NCBI GenBank assembly: GCA_964019415.1
Contig: OZ025870.1
Coordinates: 4,924,415 to 4,988,414, forward strand
Reading direction: 5' to 3'
DNA from: Ianthella basta
Taxonomy: Eukaryota; Porifera; Demospongiae; Verongiida; Ianthellidae
Length of the DNA stretch: 64,000 bases
Below are positions 48,584 to 59,429 of the stretch, piece after piece. Every line of letters starts with the position of its first letter. The first letter of the stretch is position 1. The notes beneath the pieces are model-generated. The model was not told the origin of the DNA, did not search any database, and worked only from the letters and a program-made list of their open reading frames with translations. The position numbers and the translations under genes are program-made.

Positions 48584-48586
<3 letters not shown>
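44908..48586 (+). mobile_element. Non-LTR retrotransposon (LINE, RTE-like) inserted in a (TG)n microsatellite
   Basis: Sequence between the two halves of the TG tract: a short leader with ACGTCACGAACATGGCGGAC, one large ORF (45072-48497), an 89-bp 3' end and a terminal (AGG)n run, with no poly(A). TG on both sides means the target duplication is hidden in the repeat. The clade is inferred from the single endonuclease-RT ORF and simple-repeat tail; other APE-type clades are possible. Confidence 0.8.
45072..48497 (+). CDS. LINE polyprotein: AP endonuclease and reverse transcriptase, 1141 aa, intact
   Basis: ATG at 45072. Residues 1-165 are Arg/Ser-rich without a clear domain. An APE-type endonuclease follows from about 173 (FGTWNVRTL), with VVYAPTN, GDFNA (Asp near 313) and SDHR near 407. 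The RT domain has VPLHKKKDRRICDNYRGVSL, GFREGRGTIDQI, FVDLTKAYDSVDR near 773, SGVRQGCVLSPLLFN and the YADD active site near 891. The C-terminus has LQWFGHVQRM and PRGKKRPPGG. It nicks target DNA and primes reverse transcription there. No internal stop or frameshift is seen, so the copy could be young. Confidence 0.9.
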   Translation: MEDRRRCEQQSANRASRRGGASPSTIARGNQRTTPVRQATSSPGSVLAGHRQAEEGRVSPTADGRKRESSPTASRYLLRATQARTCRRVTRAGPGVRLATSPAKAEAYNTRARLGASRRSRNGDKEGNGRRSTRTMKSTMDQQGEERRPPPAHRPKRIAVSGRLLSTRKTDRFGTWNVRTLRGVGKMEQLAMEMERYGIAVLAVTETQLTGEGEMVLDEGRGYKMLFAGRKDGRAIEGVGLALTPQARASLRHYQPVSSRILVAELLTKMGPLSIVVVYAPTNQSSVEDKEQFYSDLDTVMTRTGGLTIVMGDFNATLGESVLGVIGNHGLSRQTSDNGERLMSFASGNGLCIVNTLFPHKQIHQATWYPPDARAQPSMKDFVLVKQRLRPSVLDTRVYRGADLDSDHRLVVVSLRPKLVKKAKQQQRKGIDTELLQQREKRAEYLQSIRSSFNHRKRHGNVEERWNEMKLAIVQSAEQHLHRKKKAQKAWITEKTLNLVEEKRRAFARWQEQRTDPEKRKEYVDLCKKVRRAVKGDKEKWLDGMMGDMEEDMRHNRQGRFYKKMKWLMGSRVAPLDRILDEAGQPVQQAEEKLSRWRRHFQKVLNVDSTVKEEALANLEDHSHVETPEVNREEVERAVKRLQNKKAAGEDRIVAELVKNGGEAMIDWLMELLQEVWKTRQVPQEWKNATLVPLHKKKDRRICDNYRGVSLLSVPGKVLTLILLERLQDIIEPQLMEAQCGFREGRGTIDQIWVARQVVERAAEYRTPVMMCFVDLTKAYDSVDRSALMAVLKSHGVPWQLVDIIQGLYSGTWCQVRTTDGMSEAFEVRSGVRQGCVLSPLLFNCFMDRILREMTETLGGGLHIDYAIGGGLFLSYRDKTSASSCVQDLLYADDVTLIAETRRELQHMITTLDKACDRWGMRINGEKTKILTLGTTEDQSPLRLRGQMLEEVESFSYLGSEVGQTTKVEREVTVRLKKAGTVYQMWRWKVFRSRNLSKTTKLRAFRTLVMSILLYGAETWPATQQDIRKLKTFHMRCLRDILGITLWDRRRNTDILEETGELPIEEQLRQKRLQWFGHVQRMSDERPQKQLMKCRPRGKKRPPGGAPLRWVDVVSKDLTKLTNWQEVVKDRAAWRAFIHRP

Positions 48587-48674
<88 letters not shown>
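48587..48674. repeat. (TG)n tract, right part, split by the LINE
   Basis: Directly follows the (AGG)n LINE end; continues to CACTTATGCTGCATGGATCC as in sister units. Confidence 0.9.
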
Positions 48675-48675
<1 letters not shown>

Positions 48676-48829
48676 ACTTATGCTGCATGGATCCTAGGAA
48701 TGAAACCAGCTTCCCACTGGCCACTATAATAGTATTCATTGTGCAAGTAACTAAATTCATAGGTAAGCATACATATATTCATTAGCAGTTCAAAGCACAG
48801 GAGCAAAAGGAGCAAAATAAATGCACCAT

Positions 48830-48832
<3 letters not shown>

Positions 48833-48861
<29 letters not shown>
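48833..48861. repeat. Short (TG)n inside a local duplication
   Basis: The block TGCTGCATGGATCCTAGG... to CACCATGGG occurs twice (48685-48832 and 48869-49015), with this TG tract between copies: an array-unit subduplication of about 180 bp. Confidence 0.8.
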
Positions 48862-48863
<2 letters not shown>

Positions 48864-49951
48864 ACGTATGCTACATGGATCCTAGGAATGAATCCAGCTT
48901 CCTACTGGCCACTATAGTAGTATTCATTGTGCAAGTAACTAAATACATAGGTGGGCATATATTCATTAGCAGTTCAAAGCACAGAGCAAAAGAAGCAAAA
49001 TTAATGCACCATGGGTTATTAGATTAGCATTGAGAAGATACCCTACAAGAGTTAGAACTTAATTAAGAGGATTGTGGCCAAATGGTGAAGATGAAGAGTG
49101 AACTGTTCTACATCGGTCAATTCACCATCCTTCTTGTTCCTATCCCAGCATCTCTACATGGATGTGTGCTTATATGTAGGCTTCCAGCAGGCAAGGTGGT
49201 ACTTTCTGAGTGATTAGTTAAACTCACCAACACACCAACAATAAAGAGTGCACTGCTTAACAATGTCATGAAATCATACTAAACTTGTTTTGTGTCAGTT
49301 CAAGCCTCAAAACACGAGGTCTAAAGTGGTCATAATGTGCACAAGCAATTTAACCCATTACATGCGAATATATAACTTGTGCACTGCATTGAGTTGTGAA
49401 ATCAAAATGGCAGCACAGTGAAAGGGATATTTTTGGCGATACATTTTGTCAACTATCGACCACTTCCGTAGCTGAATGGCGAAGACAAGGAGTGCACTGT
49501 AATACCTTGACATCAAGGATGGTTCACAGTCCCTCTTGAGACTTCCCGTATACTGCACACAGCTTATGCCTACCGTCAAGCAAGACGGTAGGTGACAAAA
49601 GGTAAGGTTTGTATACAGTATGCCCTCTTCTTGGAGCCAAATGGCCAGAGAAAGGAAAGAATTGCCTAGCTAAAATACAAGACTGAGCAACCGTACTGTG
49701 CCTTCTGAGGCCTCTGTGAGCGGTTTTGGGCTCAAGTTACGGGACAAAGACTGTGCGTAACATTGCGCGAGTTTTGACAGATGTTTTCACGCCTCGGGCA
49801 CAGACAGGAGACCAGAAAAAGTTGCCAACAGAGGGCACTGTGACTGCTCAAGGTGTTCTGAAGTCTACGTTTCCACTGAAGTCTGAACTTTCAGTATGAC
49901 AGAGAAATTGACACGGACTGATGATGAGTAGATTTGAACAAACTGACGCAC

Positions 49952-50562
49952 CTAAACTTTCTGAGCTCTGGACTAGGCCCTCTCATTAGCACGGGTCATT
50001 CCTTGGAGGATATGCTGCTTGACCAGTGGATCTTCACGGGCTTCCGACACTGTGGTTGATTTGGATCCAATGGAGGTCATCACTGACATAGCTATCTTAT
50101 CCAAGCGGTCACTAGGGAGGTTGGAGTCGTCCATCTACATGAAAGAGTAGATGTTGTGTGTGTGAGAGAGACAGTTGTGCAGATCAATATCAAAATGTCA
50201 CCACAATCTGTAATACACTACTTGCCAAACCCTCTCCCCTCTCCCCTGTCTAAGTCCTGTGATCCTTACCTCACACTTAAGGCTGACGAGCATGGTGAGG
50301 TACTTCCTGTCATCGCTGTTGACAACACAGTTACTCAACAAGGGCAGCTCTTTCTTCATTTCCTGCATGTGAAGAGGCAGACAAGGTATAGGCTATCCTG
50401 TGCATGGGAGCCACTGTGTGCACTCTCAGCTGTTCGAGTTTACTATTATACTACAAAATTTAATGAACATCATTCTCACCTCTTCAATCAGAACGGGGGC
50501 CACATTCTCTTCACCCTTGTTTATAATGAGCTCCTTCAGGCGACCAGTAATCTTCAGGTAAT
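49952..50562 (-). pseudogene. ACSBG-like exons of the interrupted unit, with stops
   Basis: Exons 50480-50562 (ITGRLKELIINKGEENVAPV), 50270-50362 (YLTMLVSLKCE) and 49952-50134 (MDDSNLPSDRLDKIAMSVMT) match the fuller copy. In the last, TTG of ERALSRAQ is TAG, and the final Gln codon before the donor is also TAG. Earlier middle exons are absent before exon 1 at 51467-51533. So this copy was dead or dying irrespective of the transposons. Confidence 0.75.
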
Positions 50563-50662
50563 CTGCAACGGTATAAAATGGGCATAGCAAATTGAATTAC
50601 AATAGAATTGCAAAACCACTGAGTATGAAGATAGCACACCGACGATGAACAGTCCAACACTG

Positions 50663-50694
<32 letters not shown>
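50663..50694. repeat. Short (CA)n
   Basis: About 32 bp of CA after ACACTGCCA. Confidence 0.9.
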
Positions 50695-50696
<2 letters not shown>

Positions 50697-51466
50697 CTTC
50701 GCAAAAAATGAGCACTTTGATTACTTGTCGGCACATTTAACTGTTGACCAAACAGGAGGTGGCAAAGAAGAAAATTAGACATTGTAGCATTAATTTAGCC
50801 ATTGAGGTATACTGCAATGATAGTCATATTTCTGCAAACTTGAATGATGGCTGAATCTCATTTCTCCTCACGTTGGGGTGGGCGGGTGTGAACTGTACAA
50901 GTGTGAACGTGTCACAACATTTACTCCATTAATATAAACATACCTTATAGACCCCACCCTCCCCATCACACACCCTTAGGGCACCTCATTCAAACTTCCT
51001 ACAGGCACACACACCTGACCTGCTGCCCACGCAGAGAGACTTGAGGTATTTCAGACCAAAATGATAAAACGAGCACACACATACGAGTGCAGCTGTCCAA
51101 GGTGTGATCATTCACTATCTCCAATACCCACTGTGCATACATGATAGTACTGTACTAGGTGGAAGCAGGACATTGTGGGAGAGCCTGAGCAAATGTGCCA
51201 TGTATGTGTAGTGCGACTGTGTCTGACAAGTAGGAACATGTGTGAACAGGCACGCACACGCGCGCTCGCACACACACCACATACAATGCAAGACCGACTT
51301 TCCCGCACGCACCAGAGAAGTGGCCAAAAGCGACTGAATGAGTCCTATCATAGGAAGTCGATGTCCACGGAGGGTAGCCGTTAGGGCTACGACTCGTGAA
51401 AGCTCTTGATACAATGCAGTGAGGATAGTATGTTACAAACGAGAGAAAGAAAGCAATCTACCTCAC

Positions 51467-51533
51467 CTGTTCCGCCGATCATAAAGTCAAAATCGCCGGG
51501 ATGGTTGCATTTGTCTTCAGGGCAGTGAGCCAT
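51467..51533 (-). CDS. ACSBG-like first exon, divergent form
   Basis: Opens MAHCPEDKCNHPGDFDFMIG; two codons longer than the 61-nt form, with phase and donor kept (ACAG|GTGAGG). Retained phase despite divergence suggests past selection on this exon. Confidence 0.5.
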
Positions 51534-51766
51534 TTTTTATGAATCAGCTGACTAGAATGATTATAATTATATCACTTATACCACGGCGCTTCGGTGTATA
51601 ACTAATACATATACCATACGTCGGTAAGTTGGAATACCCTGTACGTCGGAGTAGCTAGACCCCACTGAAAACTGAACACTGAAAAAGCCATCAGTATCTG
51701 TGCGCGTCTGTTCACAGCCATCAGTGTTCTCAATCTATGCCGATACTGCTAATACTGAACAACCAC
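51534..51766. promoter_or_regulatory. Divergent spacer between ACSBG exon 1 and CARD gene
   Basis: 233 bp, different in sequence from the 3421 and 17204 spacers (no CACGTG; has TACACCGAAGCGCCG-type inverse CG motifs near 51580). Promoter role inferred from head-to-head layout. Confidence 0.35.
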
Positions 51767-52261
51767 ATGGAAGGCATCACCGCTGCAGTGCGACAAAATC
51801 CAAGAGTACGGACCACTACAAGTGCAGAGACATGTAGGATGCCACAAGACATCGCTCAGAAGACAGTGCGTGCACTGTTCTCAGATATCGAATGTAACGG
51901 CAGCGCTAAGACACTGAGCGGTAAGCTGTTCCAAGGTTTGGTGATTGACTATGAGTGTTTACAGAAGATCCGAAGAGCTGACTGCGACACAGAAGCGAAT
52001 GCCGTGTTGGCGGAATATCTCTACGAGACTAGCACGGAGAAGACACTGCAGGAGTTTGCTCGCATTCTGAAAGAGAGCGGCCTGCCGAAGCAGAAGGCTC
52101 CTGGTGAGCAGATGGAGGCCATGCTGACACGTACAGCAGCAGGTACCGCTAACTCTACATCTTCGGAGGCAGTTTCTACTAACAGTCCATCGCGTACATC
52201 TTCATCAGTAGAAGGTGAATCGGACGAGGAGATGGAGACGGACGCCGGCCTCGAGGCGTGA
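51767..52261 (+). CDS. CARD-like protein (164-174 aa), intact
   Basis: Family start MEGITAAVRQNPRVRTTTSA at 51767; an upstream in-frame ATG at 51737 would add ten residues (MPILLILNNH). The domain is intact with a few changes (AEYLYE, KQKAPGEQ). Tail EGESDEEMETDAGLEA. Confidence 0.7.
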   Translation: MEGITAAVRQNPRVRTTTSAETCRMPQDIAQKTVRALFSDIECNGSAKTLSGKLFQGLVIDYECLQKIRRADCDTEANAVLAEYLYETSTEKTLQEFARILKESGLPKQKAPGEQMEAMLTRTAAGTANSTSSEAVSTNSPSRTSSSVEGESDEEMETDAGLEA

Positions 52262-52664
52262 CTTGCAATTGCTGCGAGCAGATCGGCAGCAAAACGAGTG
52301 CATCATGATCATTCATGTAGGCGTACGTGTACAAATGACTACATCCATGAAGTTTTACATACACAGTTTGTACTTGCATGCCACATCTTCGAATTCTCTT
52401 TTAATTGCTTACGAACTCATGCAATACGTGCACCTACGTCTTGTATAGTGATAAACATTATATTCAACATGAATATATATCATCATGTCAGTAATTTGCT
52501 GTTACATGTACTTCATGCATAATCATGAGTGACTACATAGTTATGATCAATAATCAAACCGTTATGGATGGTCTAAAGTGGCAGTTATAAAGTTGTCATA
52601 TCTTGCACATCAAGATGCACAAATAATATACCATAAAATGTATTGTGCCATTAGTTTATATACA

Positions 52665-52790
52665 GCTTGGCAGCTTCCTCTTACATTGTCTCAATGTACT
52701 TGACGTACTTCTGACAAATGACATTGCATTTCATCTTCAGAGTGGGTGTCAGTGTGTTGGTGAAGGGGCTGAGGTCTTCAGGGAGGAGTG
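52665..52790 (-). pseudogene. ACSBG-like C-terminal exon relic
   Basis: Degenerate version like 24535-24680 (minus strand ACCTCAGCCCCTTCACCAAC retained; the YEEAAKL end altered). Confidence 0.55.
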
Positions 52791-52878
52791 AGGGAGCACA
52801 GAGTCACCATTCATTAAGTTAGGACAGTTGTCAAGCTAACCATGTAGTGTGCATAAAATATAATATTGAAACAATGGA

Positions 52879-53001
<123 letters not shown>

Positions 53002-53107
53002 TGTACATGTATACATCCATGAAGTTTTACACAGTTTGTACTTACCACCCCTCTATTAACTACTTACAAACTCATGAAATAAATGCACCCCTAGGCCTTG
53101 TACAACA

Positions 53108-53168
53108 TGCACACACACACATCCACACACACATCCACACACATCCCCACACACACACACACACACAC
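53108..53168. repeat. (CA)n with ATCC interruptions
   Basis: CACACACATCC repeats leading to ACTGGTGACTGGCA. Confidence 0.85.
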
Positions 53169-53169
53169 T

Positions 53170-53728
53170 GGTGACTGGCACTTAGGACCATTATTGAGAA
53201 TGTATTGGGCTATGTATGTATGCATGGCCAGTTCTGAATGGAGTGGAGGTGATCCACTGGCATCTGAGGAGGCTGCTTTTAATCAGCTGAGTCAGGAGAT
53301 GGGAACACGAAGATTTTCTCACAGAAAAGCAAGAAATATATCTGGAGACAAGCAATGAATGTTTCAGCAAAAGGACCAACCACTCAGCAAATGGACGGAA
53401 AACACTTAGGGTATTCATTGCTACCAGCTGCCTGCAACCATGTTTCGTTTCACTGGTATGGAAACGAAATGGAGGTCTCCAGGAATACCATTGAATCGTG
53501 CAGTTAACCATAGTTCCTGCCCCCATTTTCATATGCTGACGTCATCGGACAGATAGACAGACAGACAGACTGAAGCAATCGCTTAACCCCCTGTGCTTTA
53601 TATCTGAGGTGGGGCAATAACTATTCATTGTATTCATTGGATGGTATAGGCAGTAAGTATATTCATTGGTAATATTTTGGTCAGGGAATATGTATGTGCA
53701 CTGTTCACCACAAGTAGCAGGCTACACA
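53170..53728. other. Unit-flank sequence, no gene seen
   Basis: Partly matches 36440-36720 and 61040-61310 (GTTTCGTTTCACTGG, GGTCTCCAGGAAT, CAGACAGACAGAC). Non-coding. Confidence 0.45.
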
Positions 53729-53906
<178 letters not shown>

Positions 53907-54492
53907 CACAGTGTGAAAGTGGATGAAGACCAGCAAAAATGGAGCCAACAAAGCACAACTATTACATAAAAGTACTACAGTCATCGTGTTGTGAAGATAT
54001 CCATGGCAACACAACCACATGACTGTACACAACACACAACACAAATCTATGTAGGAACTACTCCACTGTTCACAATGAAACTGGAAATGAAATAAAACAC
54101 AAAGGTGACATATGCCTGAGTGAGTGGGTGAGTTAGTGGGTACACTTCCTGGACATTTCATGTACAGCTTGGCAGTTGCTGTGAATTATAGGCATGACCA
54201 GGAGACCAGGTGAGGGGATGCAGAATGAAGGTTCTGCCACTGCTACAGATCATCTAAAAATTGTCTCTGTTGGAGACTTGTAGCTGATGTAAATAAAGTG
54301 TAGTAAGTGTCTTTGTTTACAATGTCTAAAGTGGTCATCTGTGCGTACATGAAAGTGGTTTAATGATCACTTTAGATGACATCGGCAGAAAAGGATATTC
54401 CACTCCATTCAACATTTGCTAACAATAGTACTCAATAAGACAGAAATACTGGCTCAGAGTGAAGAAGTTCAGATTAGAGCAAAATTACTCAC

Positions 54493-54675
54493 TTGAACTT
54501 TCTGAGCTCTGGACAAGCCTCCAACATTAGCACGTGTCATTCCTTGGAGGATATACTGCTTGACCAGTGGATCTTCACAGACATCTGACACAGTGGTTGG
54601 ATTTGATCCAATGGAGGTCATCACTGGCAGAGCGATCTTATCCAGGCAGTCACTAGGGAGGTTGGAGTTGTCCAT
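54493..54675 (-). pseudogene. ACSBG-like exon, diverged (MDNSNLPSDCLDKIAL...)
   Basis: Corresponds to 7733-7915: STTVSEAREDPLVKQHILQG there is PTTVSDVCEDPLVKQYILQG here. The frame is open, with donor AG|GTGAGT. A second relic (KYLTML... exon) lies at about 54780-54860. The unit's C-terminal exon (52665) is degenerate, so the gene is probably dead. Confidence 0.65.
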
Positions 54676-55548
54676 CTGTATGCATGAATGGATGCTGTGT
54701 GAAAGAGAATGTTATGTGGAACAACCTAACAATATCATAACCCAAACCCCTTCCCTGTCCTCCCTTCATCTTGCGACCCTTACTTCACCCTTGAGACTAA
54801 TGAGCATGGTAAGGCACTTCATGTGGTCACAAAATGAGCACACTACACATGTTAGTGCTCTGTTAGGCAATATATAGGTCAGACATGGCACTCATCATCA
54901 TACTGGTGTTGTAGATTTGGGAAGTGGATACAGCCATGTTTACTTGGCAACCTTATAATCTGCAGGTTTGCACTGGGAAATCCCCTTTGCATTGCATACC
55001 TCAATGAATCTAGTTAACCATGTGTGGTGCACTGTGTAAACATAGATCTCTATGGTGTAAACTGGTCAAGGTGAGGATTCTACATAAATCAGTCCAACCA
55101 TTAGGTATTGTGTAAATACCAAAGAAAACTAAGTATACCAAATACCACCCACCCTTACACGCAATCACTGAAGGGATAATACAAGATACACCTTTTACTC
55201 ACTTATCTGGTTTGTCAATCTTCTATTCTGCTCCATGCACACATCAGTCTTCCACAAGATCCGGGATGATGACACCTGAGATGAGAATGGGTGGGTGATG
55301 TGGATGGTATAGTGGTGTGTATAATGCACATACATGGACATACGAGATATGACAATACTTGTATGATGTCAACATTTCACTGTTACTGATCATAAACAAT
55401 TGTGCAATGAAATGAATGGAACCATCAACTAGTGCCTAAAGTTACAGCTGAATTCAGAATGGTTGTCAAAAAGGTCAATTACTGTGGCAAATGGCATGAC
55501 ATCATATCAAAAGGCAACGTAACAGGTGTGATGCAATGGCAAGCAGTA

Positions 55549-55724
55549 AAGTGGAACCTGTCTAAGATGGTCACTGTGTTAGGCAGCCACCTCTCTAAAA
55601 CAGCCAGCCTTGCTGGCTCCAAATAGCCCTAAAGCATTGCAATCTAACTCTGTAGAGCAGCCACCTCTCTATAAAGGTCTGTTAGAGCTGGCCCACAAGT
55701 GGCTGTCTTAGACAGGTCCCACTG
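55549..55724. mobile_element. Complete MITE, same family as 16099
   Basis: AAGTGGAACCTGTCTAAGAT ... GTCTTAGACAGGTCCCACTG with TA flanks. At the same unit position as 16099, so it was present before unit duplication. Confidence 0.65.
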
Positions 55725-56059
55725 TATAACTAATAGTGACATCATGCAATTTGGCCATCATACCATTGCCATTTTGGCCAACCATTCTGAAATCAACCGC
55801 ACCACACTAGCATACAAGGTGTCCAACACCTCCTGCAAAGTGCACTGCTGTAGTTTTCTGCCACAAACGAGTTGGTATGTACGTATTGCAACTTACACTG
55901 CATGAGATGGTGGTTGAGTAGGCGTTTGGTGCAGTTATTATGAAGCATGTATATATAGCTGTCCACAAAAGATAGCTGCCCTCACCTCTGTTCCTATAGC
56001 TAGGATAACAAGCAGGGTGTGAGCATTGGGGCTAGTTGCAAACGTCCTGCTGTCATATC

Positions 56060-56830
56060 CATACTTGTACACAACACTTAACTTTCGCATTCAGTGTCAC
56101 TATCAACCTGTGACAAGGTATCCCACAGGATATGTGTGAATGATAATCAGAGATGCTGGGGGAGCCCCTAACTGGTACAAATCCAAACAGTGCTGTCGCA
56201 CCCATAGGTCTTCTAGGAGGTGGGGGAGGGGCTGGCATGCCAGACCATTCTGGGTGGAGACGGCAGCCATTTTCTTCTTAAGTGATTTGGTTGCCAAAAC
56301 TGATCTGGGGGCAGGGCAGCCTGGCTAGCTATAGAATGTTCCAATAAGTGCCAAAATTGCCCTGGGTGTAATTGGGATGGTCTAGCTAGCCAGACTAGGG
56401 GTAGCCCCAGACCACTTGGCAAAGAATGAGCACTTTGACAAGTTGTCTGCACATTGAACTGTTGACCAGAAAGAAGACAACAAATTAAGCAAGAAAATTG
56501 GACTTTTAGCATTGAATAAGCCAATGAGGTGTGCTGCAATGATGGTCGCAATTTAGCTAACTTGAATGATGGCTGCATCTCATTTCTCCTCACGTTGGGG
56601 TGGGCGGGTGTGGACTGTACAAGTGTGAACGTGCCACAGCACTTAGCCCATAAATATAAACAGACCTTATAGACCCCACCCACCCATCACACACCCTCAG
56701 GGCACCTCATTCAAACTTCCTACAGGCACACACACCCGACCTGCTGCCCACACAGAGACTTGAGGTATTTCAGACCAACATTGATAAAACGAGCACACAC
56801 ATACGAGTGCAGCTCTCCAAGGTGTGATCA
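56060..56830. other. Unit 5' region with unit-specific insert, no gene seen
   Basis: After GTGTGAATGATA this unit has about 550 bp (CTGGGGGAGCC... to TTATAGACCCC) missing at 16690. Part of it (GGTCTAGCTAGCCAGACTAG) occurs also at 2514. Function unknown. Confidence 0.4.
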
Positions 56831-56977
56831 TTCACTACCTGGAATACCCACTGTGCATACATGATAGAACTGCACTAGGTGGAAGCAGGACATTGTGGGT
56901 GAGCCTGAGCAAATGTGCCATGCATGTATAGTGTGACTGTGTCTGACAAGTAGGAACATGCGTGAACATGCATACAG

Positions 56978-56978
<1 letters not shown>

Positions 56979-57017
<39 letters not shown>

Positions 57018-57118
57018 CACACACACGCGCGCACACACACACACACGCAACACACACAACACACGCAACACACACGCACACACAACACACACAGCACACA
57101 CAACACACACGCACACAC

Positions 57119-57203
<85 letters not shown>
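56979..57203. repeat. (CA)n microsatellite with AACACACG variants, about 225 bp
   Basis: CA repeats with many AACAC and GCGCGC interruptions in the middle and a pure right part. Confidence 0.95.
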
Positions 57204-57205
<2 letters not shown>

Positions 57206-57379
57206 GCGTGACTCACCTATCCAAATGCAAGACCGACTTTCCCGCGCCAGAGAAGCGGCCAAAAGCGACTGAATGAGTCCCATCATATGAAGTTTATACG
57301 GCTAAGACTAGTGAAAGCTCTTGATACAATCCAGTGAGGATAGCATGTTACTAAAAAGAGAACGAACGTATCAGACCTC

Positions 57380-57452
57380 ACCCTGCTGCTCCGCCGATTA
57401 TAACGTCAATTCGCCGGGAAGGTTGTCTTCAGGTATTTAAAGTGACCCATTT
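57380..57452 (-). pseudogene. ACSBG-like first exon, degenerate
   Basis: Starts MGHFKYLKTTFPAN on the minus strand, then TGA. Recognisable by CCCGGCGAATTGACGTTATA against the intact form. Confidence 0.45.
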
Positions 57453-57541
57453 TTCAGCTGACGGTCTACCGCGTCACGATCACGTGGACGTACGGATGAC
57501 GTAAGAATTTCCTCCTACTATGCAGGGCAGAGCTTTGTAGC

Positions 57542-57997
57542 ATGTCACAGAACATCGCTCAGAAGACAGTGCGTGCGCTGTTCTATGAGATTGAATGTAA
57601 CGGCAGCGCTAAGACTCTGAGCGGTAAGCTGTTCCAGTGTTTGGCGATTGACTATGAGTGTTTACAGAAGATCCGAAGAGCTGACTGCGACACAGAAGCG
57701 AATGCCGTGTTGGCGGAACATCTCTACGAGACTAGCACGGAGAAGACACTACAGGAGTTTGCTCGCATTCTGAAAGAGAGCGGCCTGCCGAAGCAGAAGG
57801 TTCTTGGTGAGCAGATGGAGGCCGTGCTGACACGTACAACAGCAGCTAATGCTAACTCTACATCTTCTGAGGCAGTTTCGACTGACTCTATAGACGAGCA
57901 TCCGCAAACTACCAATTCATCGCATACTTCTTCATCAGTAGAAGATGAATCGGACGAGGAGATGGAGACGGACGCCGTCATCGATCGCGAGGCATGA
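57542..57997 (+). CDS. CARD-like protein (151 aa), intact, short N-terminus
   Basis: Begins MSQNIAQKTVRALFYEIECN, lacking the MEGITAAVRQ extension of most copies. Domain complete; linker SSEAVSTDSIDEHPQTTNSS; tail DESDEEMETDAVIDREA. A CACGTG E-box lies near 57482. Confidence 0.7.
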   Translation: MSQNIAQKTVRALFYEIECNGSAKTLSGKLFQCLAIDYECLQKIRRADCDTEANAVLAEHLYETSTEKTLQEFARILKESGLPKQKVLGEQMEAVLTRTTAANANSTSSEAVSTDSIDEHPQTTNSSHTSSSVEDESDEEMETDAVIDREA

Positions 57998-58319
57998 CTT
58001 GGCTGCAGGCAGATCAACAACAAGAGGGAGAACATTTATAAGAGTGATAATTATCATCCAATTTTCTGCATGCATATGTAATTTTACACATGCAGTTAAT
58101 TTGTACTTGTCACATACTATACCTACTCTATACTTACGTACGTACTCATGAAATACATGCACCTTATGATACATATTCAACATGCAAATTAAATACACTC
58201 ATTGACAAGATAATCGGTTACATGTACCTTATGCATAATCATGAGTAGCTACATAGTTATGATCAATAATCATAGAAGTATAGATGGTCTAAAGTGGTAG
58301 TTATAAAGTTGTCATATCT

Positions 58320-58391
58320 TATGCCTTCATCAGTAGAAGATGAATCAGACGAGGAGATGGAGACAGATGTCGGCCTCGAGGCGTGCATATG
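58320..58391 (+). pseudogene. CARD-like tail relic
   Basis: Encodes PSSVEDESDEEMETDVGLEA then stop; no domain upstream. It shows that a unit's 3' end was duplicated alone. Confidence 0.55.
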
Positions 58392-58776
58392 ACTTGGTTG
58401 TAAGCAGATTAGCAACAAACAAGCATTAGTGTGATAATTATCATTCAATTTTCAGCATCCATTATGTAATTTTATGCAGTTTGTTCTTGTCACACACACT
58501 ATATCATTATACTCTTCACTTACGTACTCATGAAATACATGCACCTTGTGATACACATTTTATTCAACATGCAAATACAAACATCATGATACATAATCAG
58601 TGGTTTTGCTGTTACATGTACTTCATGCATAATCATGAGTAACTACATAGTTATGATCAATAATCAAACTATTAACTTAAGCTATAGATGGTCTAAAGTG
58701 GTAGTTATAAAGTTATCTGATCTTGCACACCAAGATGCACACACTATATACCATTAATTAGTATTGTCTCTTTAGT

Positions 58777-58914
58777 TTACAATTTGGCGGCTTCCTCGTA
58801 CATTGTCTCAATGCACTCTGCATACTTCTGAGAAATAATCTTGCACTTCATCTTCAGAGTGGGTGTCAGTGTGTTGGTGAAGGGGCTGAGGTCTTCAGGG
58901 AGGATTGCAAATCT
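58777..58914 (-). pseudogene. ACSBG-like C-terminal exon
   Basis: Full-length frame with changes ([10 protein letters not shown] start region; SKIISQKY where others have RKVISQKY). No partner exons between here and the diverged exon-1-like stretch at about 59785-59870. Confidence 0.55.
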
Positions 58915-59030
58915 CTAGGGTTGGAAAGGGACGGGGAGTCACTTATGTTATGACAGTTGTCAAGCTAACCATGTAGTGTGGTCCATGTTATGTGTGCATA
59001 AAATCAATAAATGTTGAACAATGGAATACG

Positions 59031-59077
<47 letters not shown>

Positions 59078-59101
59078 ACGTGTGTGTGTGTGTGTGTGTG
59101 T
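59031..59101. repeat. (TG)n microsatellite
   Basis: TG with one TGCACG interruption. Confidence 0.93.
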
Positions 59102-59429
59102 ACCTGGAATTTGTGAAGCAATATTCACTGGTCAGGTATGAGCATCCATCGTATAACCAGAGTGCACACATGTACACCACACAGCAGTGGATAGCTAGTG
59201 CATTAATTACTGTGAAGCATACTGTGAAAGCTTTTTGAAATTGCTGAGTCATAGCTAACATTTGGGCTGGGTTGTGATGGTGGTGGTAGCTATGTGTGAT
59301 GAGGCAATTTATGTGCATATTCTCACATGTCCACATGCACAGATGTGTGTAGAGAGAACAATCTGTAATGTGCTTCACAGAGCAATGTGTCATAAACAGA
59401 CGCATAATTATTACTAGTGAATGCAAAAC

